The position numbers and the translations under genes were made by a program. From contig NZ_FMHZ01000002.1 of NCBI RefSeq assembly GCF_900090315.1, forward strand, positions 3,450,501-3,514,500: 64,000 bases of DNA, read 5' to 3'. Of the stretch, positions 1 through 9,280 are shown in pieces. The DNA comes from Micromonospora citrea. Its GTDB lineage: Bacteria; Actinomycetota; Actinomycetes; Mycobacteriales; Micromonosporaceae. Below the pieces are notes generated by a model. It had not been told where the DNA came from. It did no database searches and worked only from the letters and a program-made list of their open reading frames with translations. The stretch's first letter is position 1, and every line of letters begins with the position of its first letter.

Positions 1-1003
1 CGCCGGGGTCGCGGTGGTCGACGGGGTGCTGGCCGGACGCGGGCTGACCAGCGCCCAGCTCGGCATCTGGCAGCTCAGCGCCGACGATGGGCAGTTCTGG
101 ATCCGGGACCACCTCTACTGGCCCGGGGCGCTGCTGTCGCTCGGTTCCGCGCTGCTGATCGGCGCCCTGGCCGCCCGGGGCGGGGCCCGCCACGCCGACC
201 GCCGGGTCGGGGCGGCCGCCTCCGGCGCGGCCGGCCCGCTGCTCGTCGCGACCGCGTACTTCCTTGCGGTGCCGCGGCTGACCGCGATCAGTCCGGAGCA
301 GCTGTCGGCGCACCTGATCGCGCCGTACGCGGTGATCGTCGGGGTCGGCGGTTCCGTCCTGGTCGCCGCGCTCGCCCAGCGGGCCGCCCGCCGCGCCGCG
401 TCCCACGGCTCGGTGCGGGTGCCCCGGCAGCGCACCGGCGAGCCGGCCGACCTCCCCGGCGACCCGTCGCCGGCGGGGCAGCACGACGCGGCCGAAACGG
501 ACACCGGCGCCACCTCCACGGTCCCTGACCCGGCCGGACCGGACACCGGCGCCATCACCCCGACCTCCGACCCGGCCGGGGAACCGGACGCCGGTGGCGC
601 CACGCCGGCCCGCGCCGCCGTCCGGGCCGGTGCCCGGACGGCGGCCGCCACCGGGAGACCGTCGAGGTCCCGGAAGCCGGCGGCCGACGCCGGCAGCCCG
701 CCTACCGGGTCGGGACCGGCGGGGCCGGGACCGGCCGGGGCTGCGGGACGGCCGGCGGCAGCGGGGCCGGGGGGAACGGGATCCGCCGGGGCCCCGGCCC
801 GGGTGGCGGCGCCGGTCGGCGATCCCGCCGCGCCCCCGCCCGGGGAAGCTCCGACGACCGTGTCCGGGGACGGTCCGACGACGGTGCCCGGGGACGGTCC
901 GGCGTCGGCGTCCGTCCCCGGCGGGCAGGCGGCCACGGACGCCGATCCGGAGCAGCCGCCGCCCGGCGGTCGCCGGCCCCGGTCCGGCCGCCGCACCCGC
1001 TGA
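1..1003 (+). CDS. membrane protein with long low-complexity tail, 5' partial
   Basis: The frame is open to the left edge of the window, so the true start is probably outside; the first in-frame start codon inside is a GTG at 14. From that GTG, residues 38-54, 73-88 and 101-121 are hydrophobic and look like membrane segments. After about residue 130 the protein becomes a roughly 200-residue Pro/Ala/Gly/Thr-rich tail with internal near-repeats (PAGPDTGA / PAGEPDAGG, then PTTVSGDG / PTTVPGDG) and a basic C-terminus. I do not recognise the family. The tail is probably disordered and cytosolic. The stop is the TGA at 1001-1003. Confidence 0.6.
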   Translation, partial: AGVAVVDGVLAGRGLTSAQLGIWQLSADDGQFWIRDHLYWPGALLSLGSALLIGALAARGGARHADRRVGAAASGAAGPLLVATAYFLAVPRLTAISPEQLSAHLIAPYAVIVGVGGSVLVAALAQRAARRAASHGSVRVPRQRTGEPADLPGDPSPAGQHDAAETDTGATSTVPDPAGPDTGAITPTSDPAGEPDAGGATPARAAVRAGARTAAATGRPSRSRKPAADAGSPPTGSGPAGPGPAGAAGRPAAAGPGGTGSAGAPARVAAPVGDPAAPPPGEAPTTVSGDGPTTVPGDGPASASVPGGQAATDADPEQPPPGGRRPRSGRRTR

Positions 1004-1049
1004 TCGCGCTCGCCGGCCGGACGCCGCTCGACCATCGCCTGCGGGTTTG

Positions 1050-1160
1050 TTCCGTCCGCAGGCGCCGTGGTGCCGTTCCGCCTCCGGTCAGCACGGGGCC
1101 GTTCCGTCCGCAGGCGCCGTGTGCCGTTGCGCTCCCCGGGCAGTGCGGGCCGTTGCGCCC
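1050..1160. repeat. 52-bp-spaced direct repeat
   Basis: The 20-mer TTCCGTCCGCAGGCGCCGTG occurs exactly at 1050-1069 and 1102-1121. Both copies are followed by a similar TGCCGTT segment, and a decayed third piece lies near 1140-1160. The rest of the 1004-1245 gap shows no gene I can support. Confidence 0.7.
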
Positions 1161-1245
1161 GCGCTGCCCGCCCTTCGACACGCTGCCTTGTGGCTCCGCG
1201 CCGCACGCGAGGGCCGGCCCGCGACTCCCGCCCGGGGTCGAGGGG

Positions 1246-2724
1246 TCAGTCGACCGGCCAGGTGTGCACGGGCTCGTTGGTGCGTTGCAGCTCCGCGTAG
1301 CGCTGCAGCATGTGGTGCAGGGCGGCGTCCCGGTCCATGCCCCGGTGCCGCTCGGCCGACCAGACGGCCTCCGTCTGCCAGACCGCGCCGTTACGGCCGG
1401 TACGGCAGCGCTGCTCGATGATGCCGAGCAGTCGGTCGCGTTCGGCCGGGGCCACCCCGAACCGGTCGAGGCCGGCGGCGGCCCTGGGCAGCAGGACGTC
1501 GAGGACCAGCTTGGTCACCGGCACCTCGCCGAGGCGGGGCCAGTGCAGGACGGCATCCATGCCGCGACGGGCGGCGGCGTGGAAGTTCTCCTCGGCCGAG
1601 CTGAAGGTGAGCTGGCTCCAGATGGGCCGGTCGGCCTCGGCCAGCCCCCGGGCCAGGCCGAAGTAGAAGGCGGCGTTGGCCAGCATGTCGACCACGGTCG
1701 GGCCGGCCGGCAGCACGCGATTCTCCACCCTCAGGTGCGGGCGGCCGTTCATGATGTCGTAGACCGGCCGGTTCCACCGGTAGACGGTGCCGTTGTGCAG
1801 GCGCAGCTCGCCCAGTTCCGGTACGCCGCCGGCGTGCAGCACCTCGACCGGGTCCTCGTCCTCGCAGATCGGCAGCAGCGGCGGGAAGTAGCGGACGTTC
1901 TCCTCGAACAGGTCGAAGATCGAGGTGATCCAGCGTTCCCCGAACCAGACCCGGGGGCGTACGCCCTGTGCCTTGAGCTCGTCCGGCCTGGTGTCGGTGG
2001 CCTGCCCGAACAGCGCGATCCGGGTCTCCGCCCAGAGCTGCCGGCCGTACAGGAAGGGCGAGTTCGCGCCGACGGCCACCTGCACCCCGGCGATGGCCTG
2101 GGAGGCGTTCCAGTAGTCGGCGAAGCTGTCGGGGGCGACCTGGAGGTGGAACTGGAGGCTGGTGCAGGCGGCCTCGGGGGCGATCGAGTCGGTGTGGGTC
2201 TGCAACCGCTCGACGCCCCGGATGTCGAGCTCGATGTCCTCGCCGCGGGCGCCGACGATCTGGTCGTTGAGCACCCGGTAGCGCTCGTTGGTGGAGAGGT
2301 TGTCCACCACCAGGTGCCGCTCGGTGAGCGTCGGCAGGATGCCGACCAGGACGATCTTCGCGTCCGACCTGGCGGCCCGCTCGTCGGCCCGGGCGAGGCT
2401 GCCGCGCAGGTCCCGCTCGTAGTCGGCGAAGCCCGTCCCCTCGATCAGCCGGGGCGGAGCGTTCAGCTCCAGGTTGAACTGCCCCAGCTCGGTCTGGAAG
2501 CTCGGGTCGGCGATGTCGGCGAGGATCTGGTCGTTGCGCATCGCCGGCTCGGCGGCGGAGTCGACCAGGTTCAGCTCGATCTCCAGACCGGTCATCGGCC
2601 GGTCGGCGTCGAAGCCGAAGTCGTCGAGCATCAGGGCGAAGACGTCCAGGCACCGCCGGACCTTCTGCCGGTAGCGGACCCGGTCCTCCCGGGAGAAGGC
2701 GCCCTGCTCGACGTCCCTGCCCAT
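1246..2724 (-). CDS. glutamate-cysteine ligase (GCS2) family protein
   Basis: A 492-residue member of the carboxylate-amine ligase / gamma-glutamylcysteine synthetase family (GCS2), expected to use ATP to join the glutamate gamma-carboxyl to an amine. Visible landmarks are GLEIELNLVD (46-55) and GQFNLELNAPP (81-91), which fit the glutamate/metal-binding sheet, a SPFLYGR segment in the middle, and RVENRVLP near residue 330. The ATG start is preceded by a strong GGGAGGAAAC. Actinobacteria usually make mycothiol rather than glutathione, so the amine substrate is uncertain; ergothioneine-type or other gamma-glutamyl chemistry is possible. It appears to be a single-gene unit. Confidence 0.85.
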   Translation of the reverse strand: MGRDVEQGAFSREDRVRYRQKVRRCLDVFALMLDDFGFDADRPMTGLEIELNLVDSAAEPAMRNDQILADIADPSFQTELGQFNLELNAPPRLIEGTGFADYERDLRGSLARADERAARSDAKIVLVGILPTLTERHLVVDNLSTNERYRVLNDQIVGARGEDIELDIRGVERLQTHTDSIAPEAACTSLQFHLQVAPDSFADYWNASQAIAGVQVAVGANSPFLYGRQLWAETRIALFGQATDTRPDELKAQGVRPRVWFGERWITSIFDLFEENVRYFPPLLPICEDEDPVEVLHAGGVPELGELRLHNGTVYRWNRPVYDIMNGRPHLRVENRVLPAGPTVVDMLANAAFYFGLARGLAEADRPIWSQLTFSSAEENFHAAARRGMDAVLHWPRLGEVPVTKLVLDVLLPRAAAGLDRFGVAPAERDRLLGIIEQRCRTGRNGAVWQTEAVWSAERHRGMDRDAALHHMLQRYAELQRTNEPVHTWPVD

Positions 2725-2970
2725 GTTTCCTCCCGGCGCGAGGCGCAGTCGGGACCTACCGCCCGGAAAGCGCGTGGTGAACCATTCAGGTTAGGAGCGT
2801 CGCCCGCGCCCGGACCAGAGGCGGGACCCGGCTATCCATCGACCGGGACGACCCGCGGCCGGGCCGGCCGACGCTCTCGGCGGCATCACTACCCAGGTCG
2901 TACCGCCCGCCACGCGGACCGAGCCGCGAATAAGTCGTGACAAATCGCACCGTCCGACCCCGGACGCGCG

Positions 2971-3003
2971 CCGGGCCCGCGCCGTGGTGCGGCGCGGGCC
3001 CGG
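2971..3003 (-). terminator. strong hairpin terminator after the yceI-like gene
   Basis: Perfect 14-bp inverted repeat (arms 2971-2984 and 2990-3003, loop TGGTG) 18 nt past the stop of the YceI-family gene. There is no T-run, as is common in GC-rich actinobacteria. The remainder of 2725-2970 carries the upstream region of the GCS2 gene. Confidence 0.75.
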
Positions 3004-3021
3004 GACGCGGTACGGAGAAGG

Positions 3022-3603
3022 TCAGGCCTGGCGGACGGCCTCGCCCTCGATCTCGATCTTGATCTTCTTGCCGACCAGCACGCCGCCGGTCTCCAGCGCG
3101 ACGTTCCAGGTCAGGCCGAACTCCTCGCGGTCGATCTCGGCGGTGGCGGAGAAGCCGAAGATGTCCTGGCCGAACGGGCTGCGGCCGACGCCCTCGAACT
3201 CGACCTCGAGGTCGACCGGGCGGGTGACGCCCTTGACGGTCAGCTCGCCGGAGAGGACGAACTCGTTGCCGTCGCGGGACTTGACGCCGGTGCTGCGGTA
3301 CTCCAGCGTGGGGAAGGTCTCGGCGTCCAGGAACTCGGGGCTGCGCAGGTGCCCGTCCCGGTCCGCCTGGCTGGTGTCGATGCTGGCGGCCTGGATGGTC
3401 GCGGTCACCGAGGACTGCATCGGGTCCTCGGCGACGACGATGGTGGCGGAGGCGTCCGCGAACTCACCGCGTACCTTGCTGACCATCATGTGCCGGGCGA
3501 CGAAGCCGACGCGCTTGTGCGCCGCGTCCAGCAGGTAGGTGCCGGCGGTGGGGATGGTGAGGCCTTCCCAGTCGCGGGTAACCGCTTCGGTGCTGCTGGT
3601 CAT
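3022..3603 (-). CDS. YceI family protein
   Basis: 193 residues forming the single lipocalin-like YceI beta-barrel domain, a family that binds isoprenoid-type lipids. Typical segments are GTYLLDAAHKRVGFVARHMM near the start, LTVKGVTRPV in the middle and a terminal strand IKIEIEGEAV. No signal peptide is visible, so it should be cytosolic, unlike E. coli YceI. The frame stays open far upstream, but the ATG at 3603 has GGAGGG seven bases before it and lies just downstream of a good promoter, which fixes the start. It is divergent from a MarR regulator, a common pairing that suggests MarR control. Confidence 0.88.
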   Translation of the reverse strand: MTSSTEAVTRDWEGLTIPTAGTYLLDAAHKRVGFVARHMMVSKVRGEFADASATIVVAEDPMQSSVTATIQAASIDTSQADRDGHLRSPEFLDAETFPTLEYRSTGVKSRDGNEFVLSGELTVKGVTRPVDLEVEFEGVGRSPFGQDIFGFSATAEIDREEFGLTWNVALETGGVLVGKKIKIEIEGEAVRQA

Positions 3604-3655
3604 GGAACTGCCCTCCGTGGAAGTTTGGTTTAGTAGCCCAACGACTGCTTGAGCA

Positions 3656-3699
3656 ACTATAGAACGCACAATATTCCCTGTGTCAAGGACTGCTAGGAT
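3656..3699. promoter_or_regulatory. divergent yceI/marR promoter region
   Basis: This is the AT-richest stretch in the neighbourhood. For the minus-strand YceI gene there is a consensus -35 TTGACA (3686-3681) and a TATAGT (3661-3656) with 19-bp spacing; TCTATA, two bases closer, is an alternative -10. For marR there is TAGGAT at 3694-3699, six bases before the GTG. Imperfect inverted arms CTTGA (3648-3652) and TCAAG (3683-3687) could be the MarR operator. Confidence 0.65.
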
Positions 3700-3705
3700 G
3701 AACAG

Positions 3706-4212
3706 GTGGATCAGAACGTGTTCGACGACCCCCGGATCACCGCTGTCGGCCTCCTCTTCGAGGCCCACGCCGGGCTGTCGGCCCGGTTCGCCGCCCAGTT
3801 CGAGGAGCACGGCCTCTCCACGGTCGAGTTCGAGGTGTTGACCCGGCTCGCCCGCTCGCCCGGCAACCAACTTCGGATGACCGACCTGGCCGCGCAGACC
3901 TCCCTCTCCACGAGCGGGGTCACCCGGGTCGTCGACCGGATGGAGCGCGACGGCCTGCTGACCCGTCGCGCCTGCCCCTCCGACCGACGCAGCTCGTACG
4001 CGGTCGTCACGGCCGCCGGCCTGCAACGGCTCGACGAGACGTTGCCCGGGCACCTGCGGATCATCGAGGAGTGGTTCACCGGCCAGCTCGAGCCGGAGGC
4101 GCTGGACGCCCTGCTCGACGGCCTGCGGCGGGTGCGGGACGCGGTCCACCCGGGCGCCACCGCCGGCAGCGCGGCGAACCCGACCGCCGACCCGGCGACC
4201 ACCCCGGCCTGA
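3706..4212 (+). CDS. MarR family transcriptional regulator
   Basis: 168 residues with a winged-helix MarR core: helices at about 10-35, a recognition region LRMTDLAAQTSLSTSGVTRV (about 56-75), then DRMERDGLLTRR and the wing SDRRSSYAVVT. The last 20 residues are Ala/Thr/Pro-rich and probably disordered. The GTG start at 3706 follows TAGGAT by six bases, so the mRNA is probably leaderless. The likely target is the divergent yceI gene and its own promoter. The ligand is unknown. Confidence 0.9.
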   Translation: MDQNVFDDPRITAVGLLFEAHAGLSARFAAQFEEHGLSTVEFEVLTRLARSPGNQLRMTDLAAQTSLSTSGVTRVVDRMERDGLLTRRACPSDRRSSYAVVTAAGLQRLDETLPGHLRIIEEWFTGQLEPEALDALLDGLRRVRDAVHPGATAGSAANPTADPATTPA

Positions 4213-4238
4213 CCGCCGCCGCAGGCCCCGGAATCCCG

Positions 4239-4330
4239 CACCGCCGCGCCGCCCGGACAGCCGCACCCGCACCGCCGCGCCGCCCGGACAGCCGCACCCG
4301 CACCGCCCGCCGCCCGGACAGCCGCACCCG
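4239..4330. repeat. three tandem 31-bp repeats
   Basis: Three head-to-tail copies at 4239-4269, 4270-4300 and 4301-4330 (the last is one base short), each containing CCGCCCGGACAGCCGCACCCG-like sequence. They lie just after marR. The rest of the gap up to 4610 shows no gene; 4331-4610 holds only GC-rich upstream sequence of the protease gene. Confidence 0.85.
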
Positions 4331-4610
4331 CACCGCCACGTCGCACGGGGTGACGCCCGCCGCGCGGCACACCGGAGCCGGTGATCGCCGAGACGGCCAG
4401 GCACCAGAGCGCCGGCACGGGTGACGCGCGCCGTCGCGCCCCGGCACCCTCGGAGCACGATCGGGTACCGGGTGGACGGATCACCCGGGAGCCGGCAAGA
4501 TCGATTCCCGGAGCCGGATCGTCCACTGTGCAGCGACGGCGGCTCCCCCCATCCGCCGTCGGCGGGAATCCCGGGCGGCGGATGCGATCGCATCAACAGG
4601 AAGCGGGAAA

Positions 4611-6182
4611 ATGGGACTTCCGTACATCAACAGCCGCCGTTGGCGGGCGCTCGGCCTGCTCGCCGCCACCGCGGCGGTCACCGCCGTCGGCGCACCGGCG
4701 GTGGCGGCACCTGTCACCGGCGAGATCCGGCTGGCCGGCGCCCCCGACGCGGTGCCGGGAAGCTACATCGTGGTGCTCAGGGACTCCGCGTTCGGCGCCG
4801 CCGACGCCGGTGACCGGAAGCGGATGGTGGCCGACAGGGCGCGCGAGCTGGTACGCGGTCACGCCGGCACCGTGGGCCGGACCTACTCGGCCGGGCTGAC
4901 CGGGTTCGAGACGAAGCTGTCGGAGGCGGCGGCCCGACGCCTGGCGGCCGACCCCTCGGTGGCGTACGTCGAGCAGAACCAGCGGGGCGTCGGGACGGGC
5001 GGGACGCAGGCCGGCCCCCCGTCGTGGGGGCTGGACCGGATCGACGAGCCGTCCCGCCCGGCCGACGGGGTCTACACCTATCCCAACAAGGCCGGCACGG
5101 TGCACGCGTACGTCATCGACAGCGGCATCCGGACCACGCACGCCGACTTCGGCGGCCGGGCGAGCAGCGGCTTCGACGCGGTGGACGGCACCGGAACCGA
5201 CTGTCAGGGGCACGGCACGCACGTGGCGGGCACGGTCGGCGGCAAGACCTACGGGGTCGCCAAGAGCGTCCGGCTCGTCTCGGTACGGGTGCTCAACTGC
5301 GACAACACCACCACGACGGCCGACACGCTCGCCGGGGTGGACTGGGTGACCGCCAACGCGGTCAAGCCCGCGGTGGCGAACATGAGCATCGGTTTCCGCA
5401 GCGGCAGCACCACCGTGGACGCCGCCGTCGCCCGCTCGATCGCCTCGGGCGTGACGTACGCGGTCTCCGGCGGCAACGCCACCACCGACGCCTGCGCGCA
5501 GTCGCCGGCCCGCGTGCCGGAGGCGATCACGGTCGGCGCCACCACCAGCACCGACGCCCGCGCCGCCTTCTCCAACTACGGCACCTGCCTGGACCTGTTC
5601 GCGCCCGGGAACGCCATCGTCTCGGCCGGCCGCGCCAGCGACACGGCCAGCGCCACCATGAACGGCACCTCGATGGCCGCCCCGCACGTCGCCGGCGCGG
5701 CGGCCCTGATCCTCGCGGAGAACCCCACGTTCACGCCGGCCCAGGTGCGCAGCCGCCTGGTCGCCGGGGCCACCTCCGGGGTGGTGACCAGCGCCGGCAC
5801 CGGCTCACCGAACCTGCTGCTGCGGGTCGACGGGGCGCTGCGCAACCCGTACACCCCGGTCGAGGCGTGCGGCAGCGGCTACCGGGTGCTCGCCTCCCGG
5901 CCGCTGGCCACCAGCGCCGGCAGCCTCCGGGGCCGGGTCTACCTGCTCCACAACAGCAGCAACGCGAACCACTGCGTGGTCACCATGAAGGCCACGTCGC
6001 TGGGCACCGCGACCGAGGTCGCGGCGTACCTGGAGGTGCAGGGCTCCGCGCGGCGCACCGACAGCGGCGCGTTCTCCTACTACGCCGGGCCGGTGCGGGC
6101 CGCGGCCGGCGGCAAGTGCATCAAGTGGGGCGGGTCGACCAGCGGAATCGCCTACGACAGCCCGTTCGAACGCTGCGCCTGA
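4611..6182 (+). CDS. secreted S8 subtilisin-like protease with C-terminal SapA-like domain
   Basis: 523 residues. A Sec signal peptide (about 1-33, ending AVAA) is followed by an I9 inhibitor propeptide (SYIVVLRD at 51-58) and a proteinase-K-type S8 domain. The triad is visible: Asp170 (VIDSG), His201 (GHGTHVAG) and Ser354 (GTSMAAPH), with oxyanion Asn289. After residue 411 comes a separate domain of about 110 residues (CGSGYRV, VYLLHNSSN, CVVTMK, YYAGPV, CIKWGG, YDSPFERC) that I recognise as resembling actinomycete spore-associated protein A. The ATG follows a weak AGGAAG. The protein should be exported, autoprocessed and extracellular. The SapA assignment is from memory of the family. Confidence 0.92.
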   Translation: MGLPYINSRRWRALGLLAATAAVTAVGAPAVAAPVTGEIRLAGAPDAVPGSYIVVLRDSAFGAADAGDRKRMVADRARELVRGHAGTVGRTYSAGLTGFETKLSEAAARRLAADPSVAYVEQNQRGVGTGGTQAGPPSWGLDRIDEPSRPADGVYTYPNKAGTVHAYVIDSGIRTTHADFGGRASSGFDAVDGTGTDCQGHGTHVAGTVGGKTYGVAKSVRLVSVRVLNCDNTTTTADTLAGVDWVTANAVKPAVANMSIGFRSGSTTVDAAVARSIASGVTYAVSGGNATTDACAQSPARVPEAITVGATTSTDARAAFSNYGTCLDLFAPGNAIVSAGRASDTASATMNGTSMAAPHVAGAAALILAENPTFTPAQVRSRLVAGATSGVVTSAGTGSPNLLLRVDGALRNPYTPVEACGSGYRVLASRPLATSAGSLRGRVYLLHNSSNANHCVVTMKATSLGTATEVAAYLEVQGSARRTDSGAFSYYAGPVRAAAGGKCIKWGGSTSGIAYDSPFERCA

Positions 6183-6196
6183 CCTGCTGGAACGGT

Positions 6197-6228
6197 GGAC
6201 CGCCCGGCCCGTCACGGCCGGGCGGTCC
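6197..6228 (+). terminator. terminator of the protease gene
   Basis: Perfect 13-bp inverted repeat GGACCGCCCGGCC / GGCCGGGCGGTCC with a six-base loop, starting 14 nt after the stop. Confidence 0.85.
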
Positions 6229-6490
6229 GCGTCGCCCACGCTCGGAGCACCGGCAGAAAGAGCGGCAGAACTGCCGCGCCCACGGGGAGATAGTCGATCA
6301 AACCGGACGGAGGCACGAGCGGGCGGTGGCTAGTCTTCCGGCAGTGGGGACGCACCGGGGGGTGACGGCGCGGGCGACGAGCGAGGGGTAGCAAGAGGGG
6401 ATCGTCGCCCGCGCCACCCCCGGCACGCTCAGCGAGACACCCACTCCCGCCCCTGGCACGGCCAGCCGGGCACCCACGCGCCCGGAGCGC
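6229..6490. other. gap without a supported gene
   Basis: Downstream of the protease terminator and of the XRE/NB-ARC gene. It contains TAGTCT at 6331-6336 followed seven bases later by a GTG opening only 15 codons (6344-6391). This looks like a leaderless start signal, but the product is too short to call. Confidence 0.4.
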
Positions 6491-9157
6491 TCACCCGCTC
6501 CCGTCCCCGGCGCGACCAGCGGTCCGTTCCGGCGCGCGACTGCCGCTGATCCGGGCCGTCGTCAGGACGTGGAGCAACTCCTCCTCGCTCGGCAGCAACC
6601 GGATGCCGCTGCGCAGGCGGAACCGGTCGAGCCGGTCCAGGACGGCGGGGTCGGCCGTGCTGGCGGCCAGCCCCACCAGCGCCTCCACCACGTCGCGCCG
6701 ATCCTGCCCCTCGGCGCCGGCCTCGGCGGCAGCGGCGAACCACTCCGCCGCCAGTTCGCGATCGCCCCGGTGCAGGGCCAGGTTCCCCTCGATCAGGGCG
6801 CAGATGCCGTCGCCGGGCGCCGACTGCCAGCGGGCACCCTGGGGCCACCCGTCCTCCCCCGAAGGCGGCGACGGCGGGTCGGGCCGCAGCTCGGCCAGCA
6901 CCCCGGCCGCCTCGGCGGACCGTCCGTCCCGCGCCAGCGCCAGGCCGACCGTGCCGAGCACCCGCCGCCGGTGACCGGGGTCGCCGAGGTCCGTCAGCGC
7001 CGCCAGCACCCGGCGGCCCTGCTCGACGGCTTCGGCGTACCGGCCCTCCAGGCGGGACACCTCCGCGAGGTTGGCACGGGCGAGCAGCCGCAGCCGCTGC
7101 TCCCCGCACTGCGCGGCGAGCCGGTCGACCGCGGCCAGGCGGCGACGGGCGGCCACCAGGTCGCCGACCCTGATGTCGTGCCAGGCGAGGTTGTTCTGCG
7201 CCACCGCCATGTCCCGGATCCGGCCGCTCCGGCTGGCCAGCGCGAGCACCGCCTCGGCCTGCTCCCGCGCCTCGCCGTGCTCACCGAGGGCGACCAGCAG
7301 GCCGCAGAGCACGGCACGGGCCTCCAACTCGCCCGCGACGTCGCCGGCTTCCCGGAACGCGGCCAGCGCCGCCCGCGCCGCCGGCACCTCCTCGGCCCCG
7401 GCGCCGTGCTCGGCGGCGAGCCGCGCCACCCCCAGGGACGCCCAGGCCCGCAGCACCGGGTCGGCGTCGGCGGTACGCGGGTCGGCCAGCAGCCGGCGCA
7501 GCCACTGCCGCCCGGGAACGTCCCGCCCCCGGAACCGCCACCACCGGGACAGCGAGGCCGCCAACAGCAGCGCGGTCGACGGGTCGTCGACGGCTGCGTG
7601 CGCCAGCGCCGAGCTGATGTCGCCGCTCACCTCGTCGAGGCGGTGCACCGCGGCCGGCAGGTTGGCGCCGACCAGCTCCGTCGCGGTCCGCGCCACCAGG
7701 CCGGCGACGACGCGGGCGTGCCGGCGACGGATCGCGGTCAGCTCGCCGGCGCCGGTCGCCTGCTCGACGGCGAAGTCCCGTACGGCGTCGAGCAGGCGGA
7801 ACCGGAACGGACCGGTGCCGCGCACGCTCAGCAGGCCCAGCTCCAGGAGCCGGTCCAGCAGCGGGACCGGGTCCACCACGACCGTGCCGTCCCGGTCGGC
7901 GTCGTCGGCGAGCATCTCCTCGGCCAGCTCCACCGACCAGCGGTTGCCGAACGCGGCGAGCCGGCGCAGCGCGGCCCGCTCGTCGGGGGCGAGAAGGCGG
8001 TAGCTGGTGGCCACCGCGTCCCGCAGCGTCTCGGCCACCGCCGCGCGGGAAGCCTCCGGACGGCCCGGGTCGGTCGTGTCCCAACCCGGGCGCTCGGCCG
8101 CCCCCGACGAGGTGTCCAGATCGAGGACGCGATCTCCGTACCGGTCGAGCAGCTCGTTGAGGTCGAGGATCCGGCCCCGGGCCGCGATCAGCTCGATGGC
8201 CAGCGGCAGCCCGCCCAGGCGGCGTACCAACGCGGTCAGGGCGGGCAGCTCGGCCGGGCCGGGCGGCTCCCGGCGGACCTGGGCGAGCCGGGCGGTGAAG
8301 AGCGCGACCGCGGGGTGGTCGGCGGGCCCCGACGGGCCGGCCAGCCCGCTTCCCGGCGGTGGCACGTCGAGCGGGCAGACCGGCCAGACCCGCTCCCCGG
8401 GCAGGCCGACCGGGTGCCGACCGGTGACCAGGACCCGCAGCGACGGCACCGCTCCGGCCAGGCGGCGCACCGTGTCGGCGACCGCGTCGGGCGCCCGCTC
8501 GGCCGCGTCGACGAGCAGCAGCGCCGGCCGGCCGGCCAGCCGCACGGCCAGCTCGGGCAGCCGGGCGACGCCGAAGACGGCCACCGAGGCCGCGAGCACG
8601 TCGGCGGCGTCGGAGCCCTCGCCGACGAGCACGCCGACGACCCCGCCGGGGTGCCGGCCGGCGACCGCGTGGGCCACCGAGAGGGCCAGCGCGGTCTTGC
8701 CGACGCCGGCCAACCCGACCAGGCTCACCAGCCGGGGGCCGCGCCCGTCGGTGAGCAGCCCGGCCAGCTCGGCCAGGTCGGGATCCCGGCCGATCAGCGC
8801 GACCGGGGGCGGGAGCGCGATGGGCGTACCGACGTGGTGGTCGGCGTCGAGCGGGGCCGGCGGCCCGCCGGCCGGGGCGACCGGCGCGGCGGCCGGGACC
8901 GACCCCCGGGCGGCGGCGAGGAACGCCGACCGGGCCGCCCCGGTCAGGCCCAGCGCGCCGGCGAGCAGCTCGACGGTGGTGCGCTGGGGCCGGGACGACC
9001 GACCCCGCTCCAGGTCGCGGACGGTCCGGACGCCGACGCCGGCCCGCGACGCCAGCTCGGCCTGGGTGAGGCCGGCGGCGAGCCGGTGCCCGCGCAACAG
9101 CTCCGGCAAGCCGGTACGACCGCCCGGATGCCGCGAACGATCATGATCCGGAGTCAT
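6491..9157 (-). CDS. XRE-NB-ARC-TPR (STAND) transcriptional regulator
   Basis: 888 residues. It begins with a Xre-type helix-turn-helix (about 17-75; AGLTQAELASRAGVGVRTV). Next comes a STAND/NB-ARC ATPase with Walker A GLAGVGKTALAL (148-159), a Walker B-like LLLVDAAER and a sensor-like VLVTGRHPV. The C-terminal half is Ala/Leu-rich TPR-like repeats. Such proteins are signal-dependent, ATP-driven switches; the DNA-binding domain points to transcription control. The ATG start at 9157 has only weak ribosome-binding sequence before it. The gene stands alone and its ligand and targets are not evident. AfsR/SARP-type is excluded because the DNA-binding domain is Xre rather than OmpR-like. Confidence 0.85.
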   Translation of the reverse strand: MTPDHDRSRHPGGRTGLPELLRGHRLAAGLTQAELASRAGVGVRTVRDLERGRSSRPQRTTVELLAGALGLTGAARSAFLAAARGSVPAAAPVAPAGGPPAPLDADHHVGTPIALPPPVALIGRDPDLAELAGLLTDGRGPRLVSLVGLAGVGKTALALSVAHAVAGRHPGGVVGVLVGEGSDAADVLAASVAVFGVARLPELAVRLAGRPALLLVDAAERAPDAVADTVRRLAGAVPSLRVLVTGRHPVGLPGERVWPVCPLDVPPPGSGLAGPSGPADHPAVALFTARLAQVRREPPGPAELPALTALVRRLGGLPLAIELIAARGRILDLNELLDRYGDRVLDLDTSSGAAERPGWDTTDPGRPEASRAAVAETLRDAVATSYRLLAPDERAALRRLAAFGNRWSVELAEEMLADDADRDGTVVVDPVPLLDRLLELGLLSVRGTGPFRFRLLDAVRDFAVEQATGAGELTAIRRRHARVVAGLVARTATELVGANLPAAVHRLDEVSGDISSALAHAAVDDPSTALLLAASLSRWWRFRGRDVPGRQWLRRLLADPRTADADPVLRAWASLGVARLAAEHGAGAEEVPAARAALAAFREAGDVAGELEARAVLCGLLVALGEHGEAREQAEAVLALASRSGRIRDMAVAQNNLAWHDIRVGDLVAARRRLAAVDRLAAQCGEQRLRLLARANLAEVSRLEGRYAEAVEQGRRVLAALTDLGDPGHRRRVLGTVGLALARDGRSAEAAGVLAELRPDPPSPPSGEDGWPQGARWQSAPGDGICALIEGNLALHRGDRELAAEWFAAAAEAGAEGQDRRDVVEALVGLAASTADPAVLDRLDRFRLRSGIRLLPSEEELLHVLTTARISGSRAPERTAGRAGDGSG

Positions 9158-9280
9158 GGGCAGGAAGAGTACGGAAGGGGTGCGACCGACGGCAGTCGAG
9201 CGTCGCCCTGCCGACGGTGGGTGCGGATATCCGACAGCGGCCCCGCCCGGGACCCGGGCGACCGCCCCGCCCGGGACCCG

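Noticed and set aside
4239..4330. Tandem repeats as a CRISPR array
   Set aside because: Units abut with no spacers and there are no cas genes.
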